Below are positions 35,899 to 42,340 of a stretch of DNA of 64,000 nucleotides, piece by piece. This DNA comes from Lentimicrobiaceae bacterium (GTDB lineage: Bacteria; Bacteroidota; Bacteroidia; Bacteroidales; F082). The stretch is taken from NCBI GenBank assembly GCA_015061335.1, contig SUWT01000004.1, forward strand, positions 1 through 64,000, read 5' to 3'. Under the pieces are notes generated by a model, which ran no database searches, had not been told where the DNA came from, and worked only from the letters and a program-made list of their open reading frames with translations. Every line of letters begins with the position of its first letter. Position 1 is the first letter of the stretch. Both the position numbers and the translations under genes were made by a program.

Positions 35899-38043
35899 AT
35901 GAAAATGATAAAAAATAATATCACAAAAATACTCCAATTGTTAATTGTTAACTGTAAATTGTTAATTGTAATTTGTACATTGTTAATTTTCAGCTGTTCT
36001 TCTCCTCAAATTGAAACAGAAATCACTTCTCCAGATGAAAGGATAAAAGTCGCTTTTAATATCGATAACGATGGCGCAATGTATTATAATGTGGAAGTCG
36101 ATGACAATGTTTTTATTGATGATTCTCAATTAGGTTTTGAAGCTAAAGACGGACTGAATCTTAAAGACGCTTTTGAGATTGTTGACGTCAGATTTTCCTC
36201 TGAAGATGAGACTTGGGAACAACCTTGGGGTGAGAACAAAATCATCCGTAACCATTATAACGATATGGCTGTCGATTTGATTAACGAAGACAGCATCTTC
36301 CTAACAATGCGATTCCGCGTCTTCAACGACGGTCTCGGATTCCGTTACGAATATAAAGTCACCGACATCGACAGCGTAATCATCACCGACGAATTAACAT
36401 CTTTTAACATTAAAGAAAACGGAACTTCATGGTCGATACCCGCCGACTTCGACAGCTACGAACATCTATACATAACATTGCCTATCAATGAAATAGAAGA
36501 TGCAAACACTCCATTCACCTTCAAGACAAAAAGCGGAATCTACGCCAGCATACACGAAGCTGCTCTCATAGATTTTCCAGAAATGACTTTAGGACTTCGT
36601 CAGTCGAAAGACAAAAGTCTAAAGTCCAAAGTCACAGAAAATCAAAGTTCAATGTTCAATATTCAAAGCTCAGAGTTCAAAGCTCAGTTAGCTCCTTATC
36701 CCGACAAAAAGACTAAAGCCATCTTCACCGCAGCATCTCAATCTCTCACTTTCAAAATTCCTTGGCGCACGATACAGATTTCCGACAAAGCCGTTGGTCT
36801 CATCAACTCCAATCTCATCTTGAATCTCAACGAGCCTTGTGCTTTAAAAGGCGACTTATCCTGGATTCGTCCGATGAAATATGTTGGTGTCTGGTGGAGT
36901 ATGCACCTCGGCGTGGAGAGCTGGGTAATAAACGACCGTCACGGCGCGACGACAGAAAACGCTAAACGTCACATCGACTTCGCCGCGAACAACAATATCG
37001 ACGCTGTTCTTTTTGAAGGATGGAATGAAGGATGGGACAGCTGGGGCGGACGACAGAACTTCGACTTCACCAAAGCTTACGCCGACTTCGACATCGATGA
37101 GATAATGCGTTATGCCAAAGAAAAAAATATCGAAGTCATTGGACATCATGAAACTGGAGGCAACATCATAAACTATGAGAAGCAGTTAGAAGAGGCTTAC
37201 CGCTGGGCGAAAGAAAAAGGCATCAACTACGTTAAGACAGGCTACGCTGGAGGCATCTCAGATTTTCATAATCATCACGGACAATATAACGTCCGTCATT
37301 ATCAGAAAGTCGTTGAGACTGCTGCAGACAACCATATCTCGCTCAACGTTCACGAGCCGATAAAGCCCACTGGACTACGACGCACCTATCCTAATCTTAT
37401 GACTGGCGAAGGAGCGCGCGGCATGGAATGGAACGCATGGAGCGAAGGCAACCCTCCCGAACATCACGTCACTCTGCCTTTCACACGACTGCTCGCTGGT
37501 CCGATGGACTACACGCCCGGCACTTTCGACATCTTATTTGAAAACACACGTAACTCGCCGCAACGTAAAAAGTGGAACGACAACGACAAAGGCAACAGCC
37601 GTGTCAACACCACATTAGCGAAGCAACTCGCCAACTGGGTGATATTATATTCTCCTCTACAGATGGCGTCGGACATGATAGAACATTATGAAGGACATCC
37701 TATGTTTCAGTTTTTCCGCGACTTCAATCCCGACTGTGACTGGTCGGAGGCGTTGCAGGGCGAGCCTGGAGAATATATCGTCGTAGTGCGCCGAGCCGGA
37801 GAAGATTTCTTCTTAGGAGCGGCCACCAACGGCTCGGCGCGTGAAGTCGCTGTTCCATTAACATTTCTCTCCGAAAATCAAGACTTTATCGCCACGATAT
37901 ATTCTGATGGCGACGACGCTCATTGGAAAACGAATCCTACTTCATACATGATAGAAAAGAAAATAATCTCGCACAACGACACATTATTTATTAATATGGC
38001 AGCCGGCGGAGGATGCGCGGTGACATTGTCCCCAAGAAATTAG
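35899..38043 (+). CDS. Glycoside hydrolase family 97 (SusB-like alpha-glucosidase), lipoprotein
   Basis: Splits alpha-linked glucose (or galactose) from oligosaccharides. The 714 residues comprise an odd lipoprotein signal (three peptide heptads, LLIVNCK, LLIVICT, LLIFSCS), the N-terminal GH97 beta domain, and a TIM barrel from about 330 (KYVGVWWSMHLG, EGWNEGWDSWGG, GHHETGGN, YVKTGYAGG, NVHEPIKPTG, GEGARGMEW). A Gly (KTGY) where retaining members have a nucleophile Asp, together with the HEP and GEGARGME glutamates, fits the inverting SusB branch; this rests on remembered SusB residue spacing. A heptad insert lies near residues 239-262. The last two thirds are richer in G+C and in C-ending codons than neighbouring genes. 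It is flanked by 465-bp direct repeats. Confidence 0.88.
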   Translation: MKMIKNNITKILQLLIVNCKLLIVICTLLIFSCSSPQIETEITSPDERIKVAFNIDNDGAMYYNVEVDDNVFIDDSQLGFEAKDGLNLKDAFEIVDVRFSSEDETWEQPWGENKIIRNHYNDMAVDLINEDSIFLTMRFRVFNDGLGFRYEYKVTDIDSVIITDELTSFNIKENGTSWSIPADFDSYEHLYITLPINEIEDANTPFTFKTKSGIYASIHEAALIDFPEMTLGLRQSKDKSLKSKVTENQSSMFNIQSSEFKAQLAPYPDKKTKAIFTAASQSLTFKIPWRTIQISDKAVGLINSNLILNLNEPCALKGDLSWIRPMKYVGVWWSMHLGVESWVINDRHGATTENAKRHIDFAANNNIDAVLFEGWNEGWDSWGGRQNFDFTKAYADFDIDEIMRYAKEKNIEVIGHHETGGNIINYEKQLEEAYRWAKEKGINYVKTGYAGGISDFHNHHGQYNVRHYQKVVETAADNHISLNVHEPIKPTGLRRTYPNLMTGEGARGMEWNAWSEGNPPEHHVTLPFTRLLAGPMDYTPGTFDILFENTRNSPQRKKWNDNDKGNSRVNTTLAKQLANWVILYSPLQMASDMIEHYEGHPMFQFFRDFNPDCDWSEALQGEPGEYIVVVRRAGEDFFLGAATNGSAREVAVPLTFLSENQDFIATIYSDGDDAHWKTNPTSYMIEKKIISHNDTLFINMAAGGGCAVTLSPRN
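35938..35986 (+). repeat. Seven tandem heptamers forming the GH97 signal peptide
   Basis: TTGTTAA, TTGTTAA, CTGTAAA, TTGTTAA, TTGTAAT, TTGTACA, TTGTTAA. Three DNA heptads make one peptide heptad, which explains the repeated LLIV- pattern of the signal. Confidence 0.85.
36614..36684 (+). repeat. Two heptamer arrays inside GH97
   Basis: AAAGTCT, AAAGTCC, AAAGTCA at 36614-36634, then CAAAGTT, CAATGTT, CAATATT, CAAAGCT, CAGAGTT, CAAAGCT at 36643-36684. They encode a polar stretch before the barrel that looks like an in-frame insertion. Confidence 0.82.
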
Positions 38044-38082
38044 ACGTTGAAAATCTGTAGCAAGACGCATCTATATGTGTTT

Positions 38083-38556
38083 TTATCTTGATGATATGAT
38101 CTGCTCCATGCAGACTTTCTGCACCGTCATCCCCATGTTTTCGTAAAAAGCCTGCGCGCCAGGATTCTTCTCCCAGACATTCAATGTGATGTTGAAACAC
38201 TTCTCTTCCTTAGCGAATTGAACCACATGTTCAAACAACTTCTTCCCCACTCCATGGCGACGATAATTCTCGTCAACGCAGATGTCGTCGATGTAAAGAC
38301 TTTTGTCGGGACGTAAATTATCGCAATGACTTAAATCTTGAATCATGCAGAAAGCATAGCCTTTTACATCACATTCTTCCTCACATACAAAGATCGGACT
38401 CGTGTCGTCGTCCAAAATCTTTCTTAATTCATTTTCTTCATATTTTCTTTTTCCCTTTATAAAATAATCTGGACGTCCTTCTGCATGAACGTCATTAACT
38501 TGTGAAAGAAGCTCCAGAATCCTTGGAATATCGTTATGTGTTGCTTTGCGAATCAT
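38083..38556 (-). CDS. GNAT family N-acetyltransferase, copy 2
   Basis: 157 residues, nearly identical to copy 1 at 35316 along the whole chain, including the acetyl-CoA loop RRHGVGKK. The C-terminus is three residues longer (EQIISSR). It is convergent with the GH97 gene that separates the copies. Both copies are intact, so both may be made; the nearly unchanged DNA indicates a recent duplication or gene conversion. Confidence 0.87.
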   Translation of the reverse strand: MIRKATHNDIPRILELLSQVNDVHAEGRPDYFIKGKRKYEENELRKILDDDTSPIFVCEEECDVKGYAFCMIQDLSHCDNLRPDKSLYIDDICVDENYRRHGVGKKLFEHVVQFAKEEKCFNITLNVWEKNPGAQAFYENMGMTVQKVCMEQIISSR

Positions 38557-38569
38557 TTTTTTTAACTAT
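38105..38569. repeat. 465-bp direct repeat, right copy
   Basis: Same length and orientation as 35329-35793, offset 2776 bp. Differences cluster at the 5' codons of the acetyltransferase. Confidence 0.9.
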
Positions 38570-38603
38570 TGCTATGGCAGAGCTGAGAATCATTTTGGGA
38601 TTA

Positions 38604-38611
38604 CAAATATA
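38604..38611 (-). promoter_or_regulatory. -7 box for acetyltransferase copy 2
   Basis: TATATTTG followed by TAATCC on the minus strand, homologous to the copy 1 promoter but separated from the gene by a longer, different leader. Confidence 0.5.
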
Positions 38612-38725
38612 TGATTTTTTTGTATATTATTAATTCTGACTTTCTAAATCGCAAATCCGATGTGATAGATAGAATTCTTTTCAGAAATAATTGAAAATTA
38701 ATTTGGTTTATATTATAAACTTGTT

Positions 38726-38733
38726 TATATTTG
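38726..38733 (+). promoter_or_regulatory. -7 box for the membrane protein/winged-helix pair
   Basis: TATATTTG followed by CAG, with an unusually long leader of about 97 nt to the ATG at 38831. Confidence 0.55.
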
Positions 38734-38761
38734 CAGCGTTTTCGCGAAACATTTCTTTTCG

Positions 38762-38782
38762 TCTGCAAATCCGGATTGCAGA
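38762..38782. promoter_or_regulatory. Candidate operator palindrome
   Basis: An imperfect palindrome reading TCTGCAA, ATCCGGAT, TGCAGA, located in the leader between -7 box and ATG. The core GCAAATCCG also occurs at 38651, upstream of the promoter. A winged-helix regulator is encoded in the operon behind it, so autoregulation is plausible but not shown. Confidence 0.45.
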
Positions 38783-38830
38783 TTGAAAGGAATTTTAAAA
38801 ACATTGTAAAACGAATTAAACTAATTTAAA

Positions 38831-39451
38831 ATGGAAACAAATGAATTAAATCCAGAAAAGAGCCTGCAAATAATAAGCGAGGCTATTCGCAAAAGCAGAC
38901 GCGAATTTGAAAAGAACGCCGGAACACCATTAATAATATGGGGTGTTTCAATTTTATTGCTCTCATTGGTCGTATGGTTTGTTTGGAGAACTACAAACAA
39001 TCCTGCGTGGAATTTCTTGTGGTTCAGCACTATAATTCTTTGGATAGTCTTTTCTGTTATCGACAAGAAAAAAGAGAAGAAAGTCAAGACAAAGAATTTC
39101 CTTGGCGAAATCATTGGTTATGTGTGGATTTCGTACGGTATCTTTGCCATTGGATTGAGTGCGGTGTTTTGTGTGATTTTTAACATTAATTCTAACTTGG
39201 AGATTTATTTTTCCTCAGTCTTTTTAGTATTGATAATAGGAATTTTGTTAGGATTCTCAGCTATGATAACTGGACTTTTAGTGAAAAATAAATGGATTGT
39301 AATAGCAGGTGTAATCAACGGTTTAGGAACTCCGCTAGTTGTAAATTTCTTATCTGGAGATGCCGATATAACCTTATTAATTAGTATTGCTTCTCTCATT
39401 ACCTTGCTGATACCTGGAATTATTTTAAATTTGCAATCTAAAAAAGAATAG
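38831..39451 (+). CDS. Integral membrane protein of unknown function
   Basis: 206 residues with a soluble N-terminus of about 35 residues (NPEKSLQIISEAIRKSRREFEKNAG) and six hydrophobic segments in three close pairs. I recognise no transport motif. The winged-helix regulator gene starts 2 nt after its stop, a pairing often seen in Bacteroidetes where a small regulator controls a membrane protein. Probably the effector of a stress or envelope response; this is inference. Confidence 0.72.
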   Translation: METNELNPEKSLQIISEAIRKSRREFEKNAGTPLIIWGVSILLLSLVVWFVWRTTNNPAWNFLWFSTIILWIVFSVIDKKKEKKVKTKNFLGEIIGYVWISYGIFAIGLSAVFCVIFNINSNLEIYFSSVFLVLIIGILLGFSAMITGLLVKNKWIVIAGVINGLGTPLVVNFLSGDADITLLISIASLITLLIPGIILNLQSKKE

Positions 39452-39453
39452 TC

Positions 39454-39735
39454 ATGTTCAAGAAATTAGATCCATTGCTGCATTCTGAATTGAGGTTAGC
39501 GATAATGTCGATTTTGATAAATGTCGATGAGGCTGATTTCGTGTATCTTAAAGCTGAGACGGAAGCTACGTCAGGCAATCTTAGCGTTCAGCTGGAGAAA
39601 TTGTCGGATGCCAAATATATTGAAATAGAGAAGACATTCGAGAATAAGAAACCAAGAACGATATGCCGTATTACAGAAACAGGCATAGAGGCTATGGAGA
39701 AATACATTGACGCTCTTAAAGATTATATAAAATGA
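39454..39735 (+). CDS. Winged-helix transcriptional regulator (PF13601-like)
   Basis: 93 residues with one winged-helix fold: LHSELRLAIMSILINVDEADFVYLKAETEATSGNLSVQLEKLSDAKYIEIEK is helix-turn-helix, and KPRTICRITETGIEAMEKY is the wing and last helix. This matches the small MarR/ArsR-like HTH_34 family. No metal or redox Cys cluster is present (one Cys only). Start ATG 39454, coupled to the gene before. The palindrome at 38762 is its best candidate site. Confidence 0.85.
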   Translation: MFKKLDPLLHSELRLAIMSILINVDEADFVYLKAETEATSGNLSVQLEKLSDAKYIEIEKTFENKKPRTICRITETGIEAMEKYIDALKDYIK

Positions 39736-39744
39736 TCTGACCGA

Positions 39745-39787
39745 TAAAGACGGAGACTGATATTTGTATTTTTAGTCTTCGTCTTTA
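39745..39787. terminator. Long hairpin between convergent genes
   Basis: TAAAGACG pairs with CGTCTTTA and AGACT with AGTCT across one G-T position, a 14-bp stem with a 15-nt loop. It overlaps the end of the SGNH gene. No good T tract follows, so it may act as a stabiliser or a barrier between the two transcripts. Confidence 0.5.
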
Positions 39788-41466
39788 TTAATACTTATCT
39801 TCTTAAAGAAAAACTCTCCCCACACTTTCCTCCAACTCTCAATCAACGCTGATTCTTTAACGGAATAGCCATAGTCATCGCCATAGTCATCGCCATGGTT
39901 ATATTCATAGTCATAGTCATCGCCATAGTCATCGCCATGGTCATCGCCATAGTCATCGCCATAGTCATAGTCATCGTCAAACCAAATGACGGAATTTATT
40001 TGAAATGACTCCAAAGGTTTGATGCCGCATTGATATAGATATGACGGCTCGTAAGGATGTAAGCAGTCTTTGGTGTTGTCGGCATTTCTCCATTCGTATA
40101 ATACATTGATTAATGTAGGATGCCATTCCAGGGTCTTTCTGTCGATGAAAGATTCTATCGGTGCTCCTTCTACTGCATTGTAAATCAATCCTACGGGCAT
40201 CTGCAAAGAGTCGGAAATTTTTATACCTATACTATATAATGTCTCAGAATAAAAATCGATGTCTTCTTCATTAAATTCCTCCCAAGAAGTAGGAAAAAAT
40301 ATACCGTGACTGTTAAGTATCGCCTTTTCGAGAGGATGTTTCCATGCGTTAGTATCAGTGATGACTGAAGCATCCGGTGCTTTCATATAATACAAACGAA
40401 TATCGTTACCTTTAGCCTTTTGACTTTTGTCTTTTGCCATAAAATCATGGTCAATGTCTGTTGTCTGTTGACCGTTGTCTGTTGACATATAATTCCCCGA
40501 ACAAAGTACTACTTCTCCGACAACGATATTCTTGAAACTTAATATTTTATCCTTCGTCTTGATTACGAGTTTATGCTTCTTTCCATCGACTTTCGGTGTG
40601 TCGAAAACGACTTCCCATTTGCCGTCGTCGCTGGCTTGTGTGACGATTGTCTTTTTGTTGAAACGTACTGAAATTTCAGTTTCTGCATCGGCTGTTCCTT
40701 TTACAACGAAAGGTTTTCCGTGCTGAATGACCATATTGTCGCTGTAAATGTCTGGAAGCGACAATCCTCCAAAGTCGCCGGTGATGGCGGAATATACGCG
40801 TTGTGCAATAAGTTTTGCGCCTTCTGGATTCGGATGTAAGGCGTCTGGCATCAAATCGGGACGATGATATAAAGTCTCTTGTAGATCAATGAGTTTTACT
40901 TCCGCGATATTATATGCGATATTTTCTATCGTCTCTTGAATCTCCCAATACCAGTCGCGAGTTCCTTTTTTAAAACGATGATGCCAATGGAAAATCGGTG
41001 TCATTCGACAGATATAAATCTCTACATCAGGATTGACTTTCTCAAATGCTTCAATAAGAGCAACATAGTCGGAAATGAATTCTCTTTTATAATATTTCCA
41101 GTTGCGCGGGTCGGTGTCGTTTAAGCCTAAATGTATGATTGCTATGTCAGGAACGAATTCCAAGGCTTTCTGATATTCTTCCTGTTCGTTATAAGGACGA
41201 TGACCTTTTCTTAAAAGCGTCGCACCCGACTTTCCGAAGTTTCCGACTTCATAATTGTCGCCCAACATTTTTGCCAACTGAGAAGGATAAGATGTCTCCG
41301 CCGGATTTTCATGCCCGTAACCGAAAGTGACGCTGTTGCCTATACAAGCCACTTTAACAATATGCGGCGAGACTGAGCTTGTCGATACATTATCTGCTGT
41401 TTTTTGAGCCAATATATTCAATGACAGCAAGAATATTGCTAAACTGAGGATTATTTTTTTTCTCAT
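39772..41466 (-). CDS. Secreted SGNH hydrolase fused to a degenerate sialate O-acetylesterase-like domain
   Basis: Signal peptide (MRKKIILSLAIFLLSLNILAQ). The N-terminal domain (about 35-230) is an SGNH/GDSL esterase with Ser45 in GNSVTFG, GLND at 114-117 and Asp208-x-x-His211 in DALHPN: a complete triad. The second domain (about 237-500) begins like sialate O-acetylesterases (LPDIYSDNMVIQ, GEVVLCSG, later GLIYNAVEGAPIESFID) but the nucleophile motif GQSN is lost: CSGNYM at 322-327 is followed by a polar insert made from heptamer arrays. The C-terminus holds an Asp-Tyr-Gly repeat. Likely removes acetyl groups from glycans through the first domain. Confidence 0.8.
   Translation of the reverse strand: MRKKIILSLAIFLLSLNILAQKTADNVSTSSVSPHIVKVACIGNSVTFGYGHENPAETSYPSQLAKMLGDNYEVGNFGKSGATLLRKGHRPYNEQEEYQKALEFVPDIAIIHLGLNDTDPRNWKYYKREFISDYVALIEAFEKVNPDVEIYICRMTPIFHWHHRFKKGTRDWYWEIQETIENIAYNIAEVKLIDLQETLYHRPDLMPDALHPNPEGAKLIAQRVYSAITGDFGGLSLPDIYSDNMVIQHGKPFVVKGTADAETEISVRFNKKTIVTQASDDGKWEVVFDTPKVDGKKHKLVIKTKDKILSFKNIVVGEVVLCSGNYMSTDNGQQTTDIDHDFMAKDKSQKAKGNDIRLYYMKAPDASVITDTNAWKHPLEKAILNSHGIFFPTSWEEFNEEDIDFYSETLYSIGIKISDSLQMPVGLIYNAVEGAPIESFIDRKTLEWHPTLINVLYEWRNADNTKDCLHPYEPSYLYQCGIKPLESFQINSVIWFDDDYDYGDDYGDDHGDDYGDDYDYEYNHGDDYGDDYGYSVKESALIESWRKVWGEFFFKKISINKDED
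39868..39976. repeat. 12-bp tandem repeats in the SGNH gene 3' end
   Basis: About six copies of GCCATAGTCATC (plus strand), with two variants and a few 6-bp ATAGTC units between. They encode alternating DDYG and HGDD units near residues 498-533, inserted between IWFDDD and GYSVKESALIE. The unit length keeps the frame. Confidence 0.85.
40409..40482. repeat. Heptamer arrays at the lost acetylesterase nucleophile
   Basis: CCTTTAG, CCTTTTG, ACTTTTG, TCTTTTG at 40409-40436, and TGTCTGT, TGTCTGT, TGACCGT, TGTCTGT at 40455-40482 (plus strand). They encode the insert directly after CSGNYM. Confidence 0.8.
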
Positions 41467-41483
41467 ATAAAATTATTCTAGAA

Positions 41484-41491
41484 CAAAGATA
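41484..41491 (-). promoter_or_regulatory. -7 box for the SGNH gene
   Basis: TATCTTTG on the minus strand, 17 nt before the ATG. Confidence 0.58.
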
Positions 41492-41539
41492 ATAAAAGTT
41501 TAGAGATAACAGGCAACATAATTGCAATTATATCTACAC

Positions 41540-42100
41540 TCATAACTGAGCTTTTACCAAATGCCACATCTTATGTCCCAAAAAATCTTTCACTTCTACT
41601 CTTTCAAAACCTAGTGATTTATATAGACGTTCAGCTTTAGGATTCTCAAAATCGACCAAGAGTCCCAGAGGTTTATTATATTGTTTTGTTGCTATTTCAT
41701 TCATGGTGAGAATCAGTTTAGAAGCTATTCCCATGCCTCTGTATTCTGGTAAAACTGCGATGCTATCTAAATAGAATTCAGAGGCATCAGTCTCGTCGGT
41801 AATTGACAATTCTTTTTCTGTATGATTATGAATAAGTTCTAGAGTTGTTTTTCGTAGGTTATGTAATTCCGCCCCATCGTATCCAATGACGGCGCCGGCA
41901 GGCGTGCCATCGACTTCAGCAATAAGTGCATTATTATAACTATATTGTGATAAATCCAAACAAACCAACTCTTCTAATACATTATTATAATCTATGCCGC
42001 AATAAGAAATTATCTGCTCTTTGCCAATAGCCATTGATATTACTGAAGCAATTAATGATTTGTCGTTTTTAGTAGCTTTTCTGATGCTTATATTATTCAT
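41540..42100 (-). CDS. GNAT family N-acetyltransferase
   Basis: 186 residues with a GNAT fold: IRKATKNDKSLIASVI, ALIAEVDGTPAGAVIGYDG, FYLDSIAVLPEYRGMGIASKLIL (acetyl-CoA loop YRGMGIASK) and NPKAERLYKSLGFERVE. Not closely related to the duplicated pair. The substrate is unknown. Confidence 0.87.
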   Translation of the reverse strand: MNNISIRKATKNDKSLIASVISMAIGKEQIISYCGIDYNNVLEELVCLDLSQYSYNNALIAEVDGTPAGAVIGYDGAELHNLRKTTLELIHNHTEKELSITDETDASEFYLDSIAVLPEYRGMGIASKLILTMNEIATKQYNKPLGLLVDFENPKAERLYKSLGFERVEVKDFLGHKMWHLVKAQL

Positions 42101-42148
42101 GATTGACGATATCTTGATGTTATTTATATTGCTCTATGAGATCAGCGC

Positions 42149-42156
42149 AAAGATAA
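42149..42156 (-). promoter_or_regulatory. -7 box for the GNAT gene at 41540
   Basis: TATCTTTG followed by CGC on the minus strand, 48 nt before the ATG. Confidence 0.5.
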
Positions 42157-42272
42157 TGTTTTTTGATGAATTTTTTTTAAATATTTAGAGTTTTTGATAA
42201 ATGTTCGGTATGGATTCTTATGTTAAAAGGGTTGATAATCAGTATAATGCTTAATTATAGTTAAAAATAGTT

Positions 42273-42310
42273 AAAATCCTTGACAAGAGGATTTTTCTGT
42301 TATATATTTG
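42273..42310 (+). promoter_or_regulatory. Composite promoter with hairpin before the T9SS cargo gene
   Basis: The Bacteroidetes -7 box TATATTTG is at 42303-42310. An 8-bp hairpin (AAAATCCT / AGGATTTT) lies at 42273-42295. The string TTGACA at 42280-42285 stands 17 nt before TATATT, which would be a perfect sigma-70 promoter by E. coli rules. ATAGTTAAAA occurs nearly twice just upstream. Confidence 0.5.
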
Positions 42311-42340
42311 CAAAAGAAATCTTAATCAAAACCATAATTT

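Noticed and set aside
35329..38569. GH97 as cargo of a composite transposon
   Set aside because: The flanking repeats are acetyltransferase genes without transposase or terminal inverted repeats; no target-site duplication is seen.
39868..39976. Regular repeats considered as a CRISPR array
   Set aside because: Units are 12 and 6 bp without spacers and lie inside a gene; no cas genes in the window.
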